Assembly (NCBI GenBank): GCA_007644065.1
Contig: VJWN01000012.1
Span: 795,758-859,757 of the forward strand
Direction of reading: 5' to 3'
Length of the DNA stretch: 64,000 nucleotides
Source of the DNA: Margaritispora aquatica
Taxonomy: Eukaryota > Ascomycota > Leotiomycetes > Helotiales > Discinellaceae
Position 1 is the stretch's first letter. Every line of letters begins with the position of its first letter. Shown here piece by piece: positions 38,264 to 50,212 of the stretch. The translations under genes and the position numbers were made by a program. Below the pieces are notes generated by a model. The model worked only from the letters and a program-made list of their open reading frames with translations, ran no database searches and had not been told where the DNA came from.

Positions 38264-38843
38264 CTAAAGCACTTTCTTCTGTGCTGCTAGTACTGTAGGT
38301 TGACGATCTGGTCCAAAAAGACCAAGCAAATATGCGGTTCGAGTAGCACACAAGCCCACCTAAAGAACCATTAGCAAGCAATCAACAAAACTGTAGTCCA
38401 GAATATTACCGTCACAGCGATGTTACCCCATGCCATTGGATTCCAATTGGCAACATCAAGCAGCTTCTCTAGAGGCATTATATAGCACGTGATTCCAACA
38501 TGACCGATGTCTGCGATCCAAAGTGCGATGACATAGTTTCGGACGACCTTGGCCTCGGTGGTGCTATACAAAACGGCGACTGCAGCCATAGCAAGCAAGA
38601 GGTAGATGTTGCCGAGTTGGTAGGCGACCATCTTTGAGTTCGTGGTAAGAATCTCGACCTCACTTGAAGGGATCTGCTCAGCAACAAAGTATTCTGCAGA
38701 TATAAAGGGTGCCACCGCACCCGCTATTCTATTTTAAGATATCAGATTTTAATCTAGCAGACAGGGTTGAAGATGACTTACAGCGATAGCGGTTCGAAGA
38801 CAGTCATGACAAACTTGGGGAAAGGTGGAAGAATTGAAGTCAT
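38264..38843 (-). CDS. small fungal membrane protein, DUF7704-like
   Basis: A small four-helix membrane protein of unknown function. Three exons (38843-38782, 38728-38410, 38359-38264) join in phase to 158 residues. The N-terminus PPFPKFVMTVFEPLSLIAG and the C-terminal RTAYLLGLFG match my memory of the fungal DUF7704 family, as does the middle NWNPMAWGNIAVTV. Helices are predicted at about residues 12-30, 60-80, 86-105 and 128-150. The second intron (38360-38409) must be removed: without it the frame ends at an early TAA that contains its own CTAAT branch site. No function is known to me. Confidence 0.8.
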
Positions 38844-40255
38844 TTTGAACTTATGATGCTTGTATTTGATACTTGGTGGTTTCGGGCAAAGACAATGTAA
38901 GTGATGGGTAGCTATCGCTTCTATGTTCTACCTGTGATCTCTCCTATTCTCGTATTCAGTGACATGTGAAACTTTGTCGTTAGGAAAAGGTTCTAATGAA
39001 GTGATGTGTTTTGCAGCAAAAAGACAACGGGGGCAAAGATTCTCTGGACAGTTCCATCCACTGGTGACTGCCGGACCAATGGTCCGTGCAGCCCGAGTGC
39101 CGAGCTTTCGTTCCATTCCAGGTTCTTTTCCCAAGTTGGCATCAAGATGCGAAAGTCACCATCATCACATTCTTCGTCTTCGTCTCTATACTTACTCTAC
39201 TCGTATATCATGCCGTGTCTAACTCTCAGAGCCACCTAATGATACATAAATCTTGCACATCTCATTACCACCTGCCCCTCTCGATAAGGTAGTTCCCGGT
39301 CACAGAAAAACTGGTGTACCTGGCTGACTCGGACGGCCGGCCGGTTGGTGCAGATCGTCATCAGAGAATGGCTCAAACTGTTATACGAGCCTCGTCAGAA
39401 GTCGCCAATGATTCTGCGTTTTTCAAGCTACCGGCTTGACGCCAGCACCAGGAGTTGAAATGTAAGACGTACTGGCTTCGCACCCCATCATCGAACTGCA
39501 GTCCTCAGTCGAACACGAGGCTCTTTGTAGCACCAATTCTCGTCCACCCGGACGGACAGAAATTTCCACGTCCGGTAACGTCCAAGACTTGAGTGTTTCG
39601 CAGCAGTCTAAGGTATGGTATCGCATGTCAGCGAAGAAATCTCCAAATCGAGTCTTTCTTGCGCCATGTAGTCATGCTCTTGGCGGCTCAACAAGTCTAC
39701 CTCTCACAACACAGCATCAGCCTCATACGGTGAAATCCCTATCGACCCTGGCCACTATCAAAAAGAATATCCCGTTCCCAAGACTCCAGGCTGACATTTT
39801 TGTGACATTCCAATCTTTGCGCTGGCGCCGATGCCCTTCGGACAAAAGACACACCGGTCAACTTCTACGAATTGACGAATCACAGCGCTATTCCATCTCC
39901 ACTTTTCCTGACTAAGTCGTGTTTTGGTGTTGACGACCAACTCTCCGTGATGCCGTGAGTACGCAATACATTAAATTCTATGCTGCGATCCTCCGACATC
40001 TAATATTATGGTATTGCACCGCCTCATGGTCTTCTTTTATATAAGCTAAGTTAAGGGTCCTCGTCTGACAAGTGTCAAGCAACTCCCTACTTCAATTCGA
40101 GCAAGATTCCGCTTCCATTGCTTCTTCACTTCTTCACCACTTCACGGTTTTTTCTCAAGTTTATCTTGTATTGTATTGTATCATACATACAAGTATACAG
40201 CTTCTCATCGTCAACAGTTATTCTTCTTGTCTAGTCCTGCTCTCTTTTCCCGAAA
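38844..40255. other. intergenic between divergent membrane-protein genes
   Basis: About 1.4 kb divergent promoter region. A minus-strand frame at 39,423-39,626 is rich in Cys, but it has no signal peptide and no homologue I know, so it is not called. A TATA element for the RTA1 gene is listed separately. Confidence 0.5.
40036..40044 (+). promoter_or_regulatory. candidate TATA element of the RTA1 gene
   Basis: TTTATATAA about 215 nt upstream of the RTA1 start codon, followed by a pyrimidine-rich stretch into the leader. Position is plausible for a fungal core promoter but unproven. Confidence 0.4.
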
Positions 40256-41482
40256 ATGTCGAATCTTACCCACTCAACTGGCCATGGTGGTGGATATGGA
40301 AACAGAACACTCCTCGAGTTCCCAGAGCTCTGTACCTTCGAGACATGCGATCTTTCCATGACTGCTTTCGACTACATACCAAACCTCGCAGGTAACGCTG
40401 TGTTTGCTGCCATCTTCGGTGTTCTTGTCATCGGACAGATATTTTTCGGAGTCCGGTACCGAATCTGGGGTTACATGTCAGCAATGATTCTGGGCTTGGT
40501 TTTGGAAGTCGTCGGCTACGTGGGTCGCGTCCTTTTGCACGGGTCTCCATTCAGCAACAATGACTTCCTGATGTACCTCATTTGTCTTACCATTGCTCCA
40601 GCTTTGTTGAGTGAGTAACCTTTTTTCATATTTTCCTCCGGCTCGCTAAAGGCTGGGCACTCGAAATATGTCTCGAGATGATCCTACTATCTACTGGGTA
40701 GAGCATCGTCTTTACTTCGTTACTGCGTGACAGCACATACCAACAGAGCTACACTGACTTATCATGAAGGCGCTTCCATCTACCTGTGCCTAGCTCGAAT
40801 CATCACCGTCTATGGAGAGTCACTTTCTCGCTTCAAACCCAGGACTTACACCATCGTCTTTTGCACATGCGACTTCATCTGCTTGGTGCTCCAGGGCGCT
40901 GGAGGTGGCATTGCATCAACAGCCAACACCGTCGCTGGGAATAATGCAGGCAAGAACATGATGTTGGCGGGTCTCATCTTCCAAGTCGTTTCTCTCTCCC
41001 TCTTCGGCATCGCATGTGCCGAGTTCGCATGGCGCGTTTCGAAGCACAAGGGTCTGCGAAACACAAAGCACATGGACCTTACCTCCTCGAAGCTCTTCAA
41101 AGCTTTCCTCTTTGGTATATGACCTAATATCTACTCTCTACGAACACCCAATTAACATCAAATAGGCCTCTTCGCAGCAACCATCACCATCTTCGTCCGA
41201 AGCGTCTACCGATGCGCCGAACTCGCTGGAGGTTTTGATGGACAGCTCTTCAGAAGCCACGAGCCCGTCTTCATGGTCCTCGAAGGCGGCATGATCACTA
41301 TCGCGTGTCTGTGCCTGACATTCCTACACCCTGGCATCTGCTTCCGTGGCGCCTGGCACGAGGCGGACTTCAGCTTCAGGACGAAGAAGAACTATGCCAG
41401 CACAATGGAGAGCCAGGACTCGGACACTGCGATGGAGTTCAACCCCATCACCAACCAAGGGGCTGACGTTGTCAGGAAGTGA
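40256..41482 (+). CDS. RTA1-family membrane protein (lipid-translocating exporter-like)
   Basis: Seven-helix membrane protein of the fungal RTA1 family; yeast members (Rta1, Rsb1, Pug1, Ylr046c) relate to 7-aminocholesterol resistance, sphingoid-base and haem movement. Three exons (40256-40610, 40770-41114, 41166-41482) join in phase to 338 residues. Typical stretches: NLAGNAVFAAIFGVLVIGQI (helix 1), GYVGRVLLHGSPFSNNDFL, PALLSASIYLCLARI across intron 1, FCTCDFICLVLQGAGGGIAS, and TIFVRSVYRCAELAGGFDG before LFRSHEPVFMVLEGGMI, the family's best-known region. The N-tail carries one NRT glycosylation site. The function here is inferred only from family. Confidence 0.93.
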
Positions 41483-42728
41483 AGTGGTGGTAAGATAATG
41501 AAGGGAGATCTTAGTTGTTGTGGAGTGGGGGCCTTGGGAGGGAGAGGGGGGTGGAGACAACAATTTCTTTTTTGTTAAGTTGATTTAGCGTAGAATTTGA
41601 TTTGGATTTTCCGTCAAGGAAGAACAGTTTAGAGATGTGAGGAATGATTATCAAGTCACTAAAGAGAAGCACGAGGAAGATGTAATGACAAAGGAATATC
41701 TTGCTACTTGCTTCAACACACTATCGATTTTTTCGGATCCCAGAACTGTAACCCAAGATGAATTCGAATGTGAAAATGACTGTTGCTCATGCGTATCCAT
41801 TGAGAACTTAGCTGGCTCTCTTGGGGACGAAGAACCTCATGATGGAAATTCGCACACATTTTCTCAACTTCCTTCGTGCATGTTGATATGGAGATTTATT
41901 GTAAAACGGAGGTACAATGACGGGCTACTCCGATGAGTAATTGAATCGCGAAGCTTGCTTAGTACAGAAAATTGGATTGCTGAACTACGTCACCCTCAGG
42001 GTTGGGTTTAGACCTGATAATCAAGAAATAGTAAAGAGTCGGGAAAAAAGAGCCGTTCTATCCATTCATTCGTTTGTGCCTTTGTTTTCAAACAGAATGT
42101 TGTTGTAATGCCAATGTCTTCCATTTTTGGCACGGATACACGGATTCAGTTGGTGATTTGAGAAAGGACTCCTCCCGTTAGTTGTGTTGTTGTTGGGCAT
42201 ATTTCGCTTAACAACTTACTGAAATGATCAACTACCGTAGGTAATCTTACACCGACGCATCTGAACTCGTCTGTTGTTTTATTAATAGCGTTGAAGAACA
42301 TTCTTTAATTCATGCAAAAGGATATTTGAGCGTATAAATATATACAGTCGTGGCGTGAGAAGGCCGATAGAAGTTGCAACTCGCCAAAGTCACAATTATT
42401 GCTGAGCATCACGCAGGTCACAATTTAGAAGAGTAATAATAGCATCCGATCTGAGAGAAAGCGCCTGGGATGCATTTGATATTCCTCTTTTTACCAGAAG
42501 TGTGGACCTCGCCATCTATTTTGATCTTTTCCAACCATACAATGCGATATGCATTACCCCCGGCTTGTTCGTAGTGATTTCCCCATCTACAAACACATGG
42601 AGCATACATACTACTTCAACTTGGTTTTTAGCTGCCATGCTGAAATCCCAATTCCTCCCCCCTCTCGGCTCGATAGTAGCATTCTCGCCTTTCGTGAATA
42701 TGGTAATAGCTCTTAGAGGGAGGGCTAT
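41483..42728. other. convergent intergenic spacer
   Basis: About 1.2 kb between the 3' ends of the RTA1 and GTP cyclohydrolase genes. A + strand frame at 41,637-41,936 has no recognisable motif and is not called. Confidence 0.5.
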
Positions 42729-43989
42729 TCATCCTTCATTCATCTGTAGCATGTGGCCCATCTTCTCGATCTACAAATTGTCAGCAGGGATTGAAGATCG
42801 TGAAAAAAAGAATACACACCTTGGTCTTCAGATACCCTCCCACCTCCTTACTCCTAATTCCTCCACTCGTGCCTCTCCATGCCAAAGGCACCATAGCCAC
42901 TCGCTCTTTCACCACAACCTCTCGGTTCGGCCCCTCAACCGCTCGGACTTTATCCGGATTGTTCGTCAAAAGTCTCAAATCTTTGATCCCGAGATCCATC
43001 AACATCGCCGTCGCAAGTCCGTAGCTCCGCGCATCTGCGGGGTGCCGTAAAAGCAAGTTCGCTTCCACGGTATCGGAGCCCAAATCCTGCAAATTGTACG
43101 CCTTGAGCTTCTCTCCCAGTCCGATTCCACGTCCTTCTTGACGCAAGTATACAATGACTCCTCCTCCCGAGCCTGGCAAAGACATGAGCCGTGCAGCTTC
43201 ATCCAATTGTTCTCCACAATCGCATCTTGCTGACCACACAGTCTCACCGGTGTAGCATTCTGAGTGTATCCTGACTAATGGAGGATCTATAGTTTTCGGC
43301 GCCTGTTCTTCTAGTTTTATGTCCTTCCCATCTGGTAGTTTCGAGCTTGTCCGCCCTGGATATAATCGACCAACATATGCCCCTCGGATCAATCTATCCA
43401 TTTCTGTTTCACCGTCGCGGACTCGGTCCAAACTCTTGCTCCTTATGGTATTACCAAACACGATGGCCAGATGTTCCTTTTTGTCCTCCGAATTCGTGTA
43501 TAGGTACAAATACATCTCTGTCCCCGAACCTCCGATTGTGGTAGGTATTCGTGCTCGCACTACACAATTGACTTCTGGCAACACCTCCAGCAGCTTGGGC
43601 TGCTTCTGACCGCATCCTCCATCGGCAACAGAACTGTCAACCGGCACTGACTTCGCTGGACGTAAATGCAGCTGCGAGGGCGTCTGCGTGCCTGTCCCAG
43701 GTGTGGAAGGAGGTGTGAATGCTGGAGAGACTAGTCCTGGGAGCTCGGTGTCAGAACTCTCAGAATGCTGCTGTGTGTCGGGTAGAGATTCCGAATCAGC
43801 GATTTGAGCCAGAGAGGGATGAGATAAAGACAGAGAATTTAAATCGAGTTCGGATATGGCGCGCGAGACAGGAATTGGTCGTGGAGAGTAGAATGGAGGG
43901 AGCGATGGCACTTTGTCGTCCTCGTCGCTCTCATGGCTATGTGCCCATGTTATGTGGTGGACAGGCGAGGTGTTGCTGATGTCTGGCAT
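42729..43989 (-). CDS. RIB1: GTP cyclohydrolase II (riboflavin biosynthesis)
   Basis: First committed step of riboflavin synthesis: GTP to 2,5-diamino-6-ribosylamino-4(3H)-pyrimidinone 5'-phosphate plus formate and pyrophosphate. Two exons (43989-42820, 42770-42729) give 403 residues. The first about 135 are a Ser/Pro-rich, probably disordered extension. The catalytic domain has the zinc site [18 protein letters not shown], the nucleophilic Arg/Tyr region [17 protein letters not shown], and [14 protein letters not shown]. The last exon is only 42 nt and encodes [13 protein letters not shown], which matches the usual KxGH end of fungal Rib1; reading through the intron would give a foreign tail. 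Cytosolic, acts as a dimer. Confidence 0.94.
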
Positions 43990-44849
43990 TTTTGGGTATG
44001 GCTATTGGTTGTTCTTATAACTTTAAGAAGAAAAGAGACATGGGACGAAATGTGTATGTACGTTGCGGAAGAAAGGAAATGTTGGAGGAAATATTGGATC
44101 TGCGGAGGTGGGATGTATAGAGTTTATTGATCACCGAGGTCGCTTGTACAGTAATCTTCAACGACGGAATTGACAATCGATAACGGATTCAGCATCGGGA
44201 GCGAGTCAATGTTCCGATGACTTTGTTTCATCAGGACGTTCCTGGGTTTGTGCATATAAGGGATGGATGCCCTCCTGATATTTCTCGCTCTGACTCCTCT
44301 CTACTGTTCCGTGCCGTACAATGCAAATGCTATGAAATCTGATGGCATCAAGGTAAGCCGATCTCTAAGCAATCACGTGGAAATTCACATTCTGAGGTTT
44401 GTTTGTCAGCGTGCACTAATTCGGAGGTTTCGATTATTACCGAGTTTTGTCCACTGCGCGAGTCGCTGAACCTCGAGTCGCCCTCACGTCGGAGGAGAGG
44501 TCTGGACTTCCTTCGCCTTCTACTCATCACTGCCGAGTAGACCTGACCCAGCCGATGAAGCCAATTGGTCAATCGAAGTTTCAGAGGTGTGACGTGTGTG
44601 AATTGCCGAAGATGAGGGTCGACAGCAGCAATGCCATTGGTTTTGGTCAAAGGAAATAAGTCTTCATTCTTTGCCTTAGTTGCAATCTAGGACGTTTGAA
44701 AGCTACTTCTTGTCAATGACATAGCCAGTGGAGACTATGTTAGTGCCCGTCATTGTTGACAAAATGGTTTGCTTCGAGAGCAGAGAGCTTCGAAAAGACA
44801 CAATATCTAAAAGCACTTACTTTCAACATATCAATAACTTGCCATCGAA
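43990..44849. other. divergent intergenic spacer
   Basis: About 0.9 kb upstream of both the GTP cyclohydrolase and the flavin oxidoreductase genes. No coding signal seen. Confidence 0.5.
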
Positions 44850-46236
44850 ATGGCTCCTGAAAGATATGATTCAGACTCTACCGATGCATCAGCATTGGGT
44901 AAACCTCTCAAATTCGAGTTCTCAGGTCGAACGGCAAAAAATCGATTTCTTAAGGCTGCTATGACCGAGAGGATGTCCTCGTGGGATCCTAAGGACTTCA
45001 AAGCTCGCGGCATTCCTTCAAGAAACCTGATCAACGTCTACAAGCGATGGGGCGAGGGCGGATTTGGTCAGATTTTGACCGGGAATTTGATGATCGAGTA
45101 CGACCAATTGGAGGCTATGGGAAATCCAATTATTCCTAGAGACGCAGAATTCTCTGGCCCTCGCTTCGAAGCGCTCAAAGAAGTGACATCTGTGTCAAAG
45201 GCCCACGGAAGCTTGATTGTTAGGCAAGTCAGTCATCCAGGCAGACAGTGTGAGGTTAGGATCCAAAAAGATCCAATTTCTGCATCTGATGTACAGCTTG
45301 AGGGTATGTCTTTCCTATTCTGTATGGTGAAGTCGCTTATTTTTGATAGGTAACGTTATGGGTATGGAATTTGGAAAGCCCCACGCAGCTTCTCAGGAGG
45401 AGATCAATCGTGTCATTGATGGATTTGCACATGCCGCTGAGTTCCTTGAAAAGGCCGGCTATGACGGTATCGAGTTGCATGGCGCTCACGGCTATCTACT
45501 CGCTCAATTCCTGTCCTCGTCCACGAACAAGCGAACCGACAAATATGGAGGTAGTCTAGAGAACCGTCTAAGAATTATTCTCGAGATCGCAGACGAATGC
45601 CGCAAGCGGGTCTCCAAGGAATTCATAATTGGTATCAAGATCAACTCTGTTGAGTTTCAAGAAAAGGGATTCTCCCCAGAGGAAGCCAAAGCCCTCTGCC
45701 AGGCACTCGAGAAGGCACGGTTTGACTATGTTGAACTCTCTGGCGGTACTTACGAGTCGTTGGCCTTCGGTCACAAGTGAGAGAGCACCAAAAAGCGAGA
45801 AAGCTTTTTCATCGAATTTGCCGAAGAAATTGTTAAGCCTCTGACGAAGACCAAAACATACGTCACTGGTGGTCTCAAGACCGTAGGGGCAATGATCAAG
45901 GCTCTCGACACTGTTAGTGGTGTGGGCCTTGCCAGACCTGCTTGCCAAGAACCTCGACTTCCACAGGATATTCTTGACGGCAAAGTCACAGGAGCCATTC
46001 GCTTGATGTTAGATGATAACGACTTCGGCCTTACAAATGTCGCAGCTGGGACACAGATCAGACAGATTGGTAAGGATCAAGAACCTATTGACTTGTCCCA
46101 GCAGTCTAACATGGACGCCTTCATGAAGGATATGAAGTTCTGGGGCGAGAAGCTCGGCAGCGACAAGGAGATGAAAGAGTATGGCTACATTGATTTGAGC
46201 CAAGCTGCAAAGCCCTATGGCACTGCCTCGGCATAG
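44850..46236 (+). pseudogene. NADH:flavin oxidoreductase (OYE superfamily) with one in-frame TGA
   Basis: FMN-binding TIM-barrel oxidoreductase of the bacterial-type NADH:flavin oxidoreductase/NADH oxidase group. Two exons (44850-45303, 45350-46236) join in phase to 446 codons. Family stretches: NRFLKAAMTERMSSWDP, RQVSHPGRQ, GYDGIELHGAHGYLLAQFLS, NKRTDKYGGSLENR, VELSGGTYESLAFGHK, YVTGGLKTVGAM and GVGLARPACQEP. The frame is open to the end except for TGA at 45778-45780 (codon 295), between FGHK and ESTKKRESFFIEFAEE. Relatives have Arg there as I remember them (HKREST), so CGA to TGA is the simple reading. No splice of normal size removes it. Neighbouring P450 genes are also damaged. Confidence 0.8.
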
Positions 46237-46525
46237 AGGTGGCAGTTTTCTTGTATAAATTCTTCGTAATAGATATAGAAATAGATTAATAAAGCAGGTT
46301 AGGACTTTAATGTTGATCACTATTGGGTGTCAGAGAACAAACGAGACTATCCAAATTCGTTACTGTCGAGAACGAGAATATGGCTGGATAGAACATAGTG
46401 ATAATGCCTGAGAATGTGCTCAAATATCATACACATTGGGGAAAGCCTACATTGAAGAATTACGATACTTAAATACGCTACACATCAGCTAAGTGTTGCT
46501 TTGACGAAGACGAATTTGGCTAGTC

Positions 46526-48171
46526 TCAAAAGCTCCATATCACCTTTTCAAATTCTTTCTTCCTCCTCATCAGTACTTTAACATCATGAGCTGGCTTCTT
46601 CGAGTTTTCACCCATCTGCTGCATCTTATACCCAGGGTGTCTGACATTCCCAAAGCCATCTGTCAACTTGACCTCATACCCATAGACGACCATGGCCACA
46701 AAGCCGACAATATCCAAGAACGCCAAGTGGCGACTAGGGCAAAGATGCTTTCCCCCGCCAAAAGGCAGCATGTGTTTCTTCTGCTCCCGAGTCAATTTCT
46801 TTGCTAGGAAGCGACGACCATTGAATGTTTCGACATCCGATCCCCAAACTCGTGCAAGTTTTTGCATAGCACCTCCAGTCACTTGCACAACGCCCCCTTT
46901 GGTCAAGTGATAAGTATCCTCGAGTACGAAGTCTTCTGTTACTACTCTCACTGGCGTTGCGTTTACGCATAGACGTAGGCTCTCGTTGTATGCTGATATG
47001 AGGACAGGACAGCGATCGTTGAATGCTGTATTATCGATCGTTGCATGCTCCTCTCCCTCTATCATCTTTCTTGTTGTCACGCCTCTCACTTCGTCACAGA
47101 TCTCGTCACAAAGACTAGGATCTGACAGCACATACACAAGCATTGAGAAAGCATTCGGGACTGTGTTAGTAAGGCCTGCAAAGCAGATCGTGATCTCGAA
47201 GCCTGCGAAATCATGGTTTGTCCATCCTTCTGCACGAGCTGCTCTAGCACGGCCGGCGATGAAATCATTCGCATTCTTGTCGAGACCCTTATCGTAGTAC
47301 TCTTGGAAAGCAGGGGTAAGTTCTTTGCGTGCGTTGTAGGACTTTCGAGCCGTGATGCTAGGGAAAATGTTCAAAAAGAGTCCATGGAGGCCTTCCTCGA
47401 AATCCCTTGTCCGCATTAGCGAGACACGAAGGAGGTGGATGGGATGAGACATACCAGATACGCTCGACGAAGCTTGGGTTTGCTGATATGGGATTTTTAA
47501 ATCCATAGAAAGATTCGGCGAGTGCCATGGTGTAAACATGCTTCATCCATTCGAACAGCTCAAGCGGCGTTGCTGATGTCTCAATAGCATTCAAATATCC
47601 AGCAAGAGCACCCAGCATGCGTTTATTCGTCTCTGTCAGGCTTGGACCTGGCCCCAGAGCACTGTACATCTCATTGTGTATGGCTGTCATATACGGATTT
47701 ACGCCTGCATTCTCAGCAACGGTATCCTTGATTAGTTGTCGCGCACCCAGAGCTCTGTTGGTGAATGCTATGTAGAATGGCATGAATGAGAGCGATTTCG
47801 TGTTGCAGAGAAGGGACTGCGCTATTTCCGGACTGCTGACTACCTATATGTGTGAGCCAAATATCTTGAGCGTGAATATTGGCCACTTGGGAGAGCGTGA
47901 ACTGTGTTAATTGTCAGGTGATGATTATGTTAAGTGTCTAGCGATCTCACCTCAAAGATTTCAGGTAGTCGCCTTTGTATCTCAACATACCCCAAATATA
48001 TTTTATTGATGGAAGTCCATCGGAAGCAATTGGAGGTGCTTTTGGATATTTCTCTTTCTTGTTCGTCTTGAAGGTTACTATGATAGCAAATACTATCAGA
48101 CTTGCGAGGAAGGCTAGAATGTTGTGGTCGTTTGTTGCGTCGAGAACAACCTCGTACCTAAAGAAAGCCAT
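46526..48171 (-). pseudogene. cytochrome P450 with one in-frame TAG
   Basis: Membrane-anchored haem monooxygenase. Three exons (48171-47951, 47901-47455, 47405-46526) join in phase to 515 codons. There is an N-terminal membrane anchor (FLASLIVFAIIVTF) and a Pro-rich hinge (YPKAPPIASDGLP), then FTLKIFGSHI-stop-VVSSPEIAQSLL, LSFMPFYIAF, the I-helix region FEITICFAGLTNT, ESLRL (ExxR), the FNGRRF motif, and the haem loop FGGGKHLCPSR with its Cys ligand. The only break is TAG at 47844-47846 (codon 93) where Tyr is usual (IYVV). Wording suggests the CYP7/8-like sterol or fatty-acid side of fungal P450s, without certainty. An intron ending exactly at this TAG would delete a well-conserved strand, so I reject it. 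Confidence 0.8.
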
Positions 48172-50212
48172 GACATACCGACTTCAAGAATACTCTAGCA
48201 CAAGATGGTGGGATAATGAGAGCTGATGTTTGCATCCACAAGGTCCGAGAAACGAAGCTCCACCTCTGAGTCTTCGGTTGTATACCATTACCAGGAGGTC
48301 ATTTGCAGTGTTTCAACATGGCATGTGGCTCGAACATCTTCTAAAGTTACAACAGTTCCACACCTCGATTGCCACAATGAGGAGGAAGACAACCTAGATT
48401 GCCACCATTAACATAAAACTAGTGCCGGACTGCTGCTTTACCTCATTTTTCGCTATCTCGCCTCGGATGATTCATAATGATGTATCACAAGGGAATCATT
48501 GATGGACGGCTATTTAGTATGCTTTCCACTTGTCTACTTACAGTCTCCAATCAGCCACGCTCTATGACTGACCTGATCTGAATTTCTGAGTATTCCGGAG
48601 CTCTATTACTTGACTTGGATTAGTATATGACATTCGTTCACCACACTGTCTTCGATTGGTGTCCAGCTACAGTTGAATGTGCGAAGCAAGTATTGATGCG
48701 ATAAAGAACAAGCGTCCCCACGTACAACATCAGCGCATAAGTACCTGCATGGTATAGTACTGGTTCTTTTTTAATCACAAGTGTGGTGTTGGTGTCCCGA
48801 GAGCTGCATGTTGGAATACATTGGGATTCCAATTTTCCGGTCTGTATATGCGAGATACGCAGAACCAAGGTAGCAAATGCCGTCCACGGTATAGAATATG
48901 TTGTTCTGTTATGATTTCTGTATTGGATTCTCGCTATGATTGAAGTAGTGTACTTGAGATATTTGAAGTGTTGGCAGGTTGTTGTGAACAAAGTACGCGC
49001 TTAGTTCACAGATCTAAACGGGTATCAAGAGAGTTCTTGAAACTGATTTTGAGTAGACAGAAAATATCCAATTATCCTACGACAATGTCACACCATTTTC
49101 GGAGGCAAGACGCACCGAGACATTCTTTGGGAGATTTTAGATTTCTTCTGCTCGCTCTGTCCGAATCAATTCCACCTCTCGAAGCAGGGTCTTTCTTGAA
49201 AAGCAACCACAATTCTCCATACAAGACCAATTACATATCGTTATTTGGTGATGAGACTGCAAGTCAATCAATTCTATCACTAGTCATGCGGAGCTCAAGA
49301 AGGACCCAGCTTGTCTTGAGCATGTCTGCACCGCAAACTCAAGCCGGCGTGGTTCCATTGCATCACCATACAAAGGCCAAACTAGGACGCTCCGATACCG
49401 ATAGAACGGTTGTGGAGTGAACTGAATTCAAGCCCGACGACACACACATTCCTGTAGTTCGGCATTTTCTTGGATTTCCATCGCCTCAAACTGAACTTAT
49501 CTATGCTATTACACGTTCTAACTCGAAATTTCGAGTACGATTGCAAGACGACTGGACAGCCCAGTCTCTTGCGTACATCAGCATTTTTTAACCAGGAACT
49601 CTAGTACTGAATTGTTGATTCCAGGTCCGAAGATGATATATCGTACAATTAAATAATGGCGATATGTCTTATCCCCGAGTTGCAATCTTGGGTTGATGAA
49701 AACAATTGAGTTACTATGTGCTCGGCAAGGAGAATGATTGGGTGGATGAGTACGGCCGTAGTCGTATAGCTTTGCGCCAGAGGTTTGTGTCGCGCCTCCA
49801 CTTCCACCAATCCTCACTGAATCAAATTAGGCTCTCATAGAACAATCGCATGATGATCAGGGGTAGTCTAAGCTGCATGAGCGTACCATCCGTTCTTCAA
49901 GTACAACTCATAAACTCCGTCTCGCTTAGCTGGGCTGAATCACAAACTTGATATTTCGGGATGGAGGTTTACTCTGGACAAAATTCGAAGCTAAGTGGGT
50001 GTGTTTTGTCTTCGTTCCGAATGGAAATCTCTGTCCCGAAGGTAGAGCACCGAGGCTTGAGATGTTTCATATTAAACCAGATTTCCTCCTTCTGATGTGG
50101 TACAAACGTTCGCTTAATATCAAAAGCATAAGCGCTGCTGTACCAACATCTTATTACGTCCACTTTGGCATTTTCTTTATTCTGTATCAAGTTACAAAAT
50201 TTTTCTCTCTAG
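48172..50212. other. intergenic between two P450 loci, no gene recognised
   Basis: About 2 kb of AT-rich DNA. The longest + strand frame (48,968-49,420, 150 codons) has no motif, no helix or signal pattern and no conserved feature I can see, so it is not called. Confidence 0.45.

Noticed and set aside
39423..39626. Cys-containing short minus-strand frame, possible small secreted protein
   Set aside because: No signal peptide at its start and no regular Cys spacing.
45776..45794. 19-nt intron to remove the TGA in the flavin oxidoreductase
   Set aside because: Far below the shortest spliceable introns, and it would delete a conserved stretch.
47844..47890. Intron ending at the P450 TAG (ATATAG acceptor)
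   Set aside because: It would remove PIFTLKIFGSHI, a well-conserved P450 strand, so an in-frame stop is the simpler reading.
48968..49420. 150-codon plus-strand frame between the two P450 loci
   Set aside because: No recognisable domain, signal peptide or extension by splicing; length is possible by chance.
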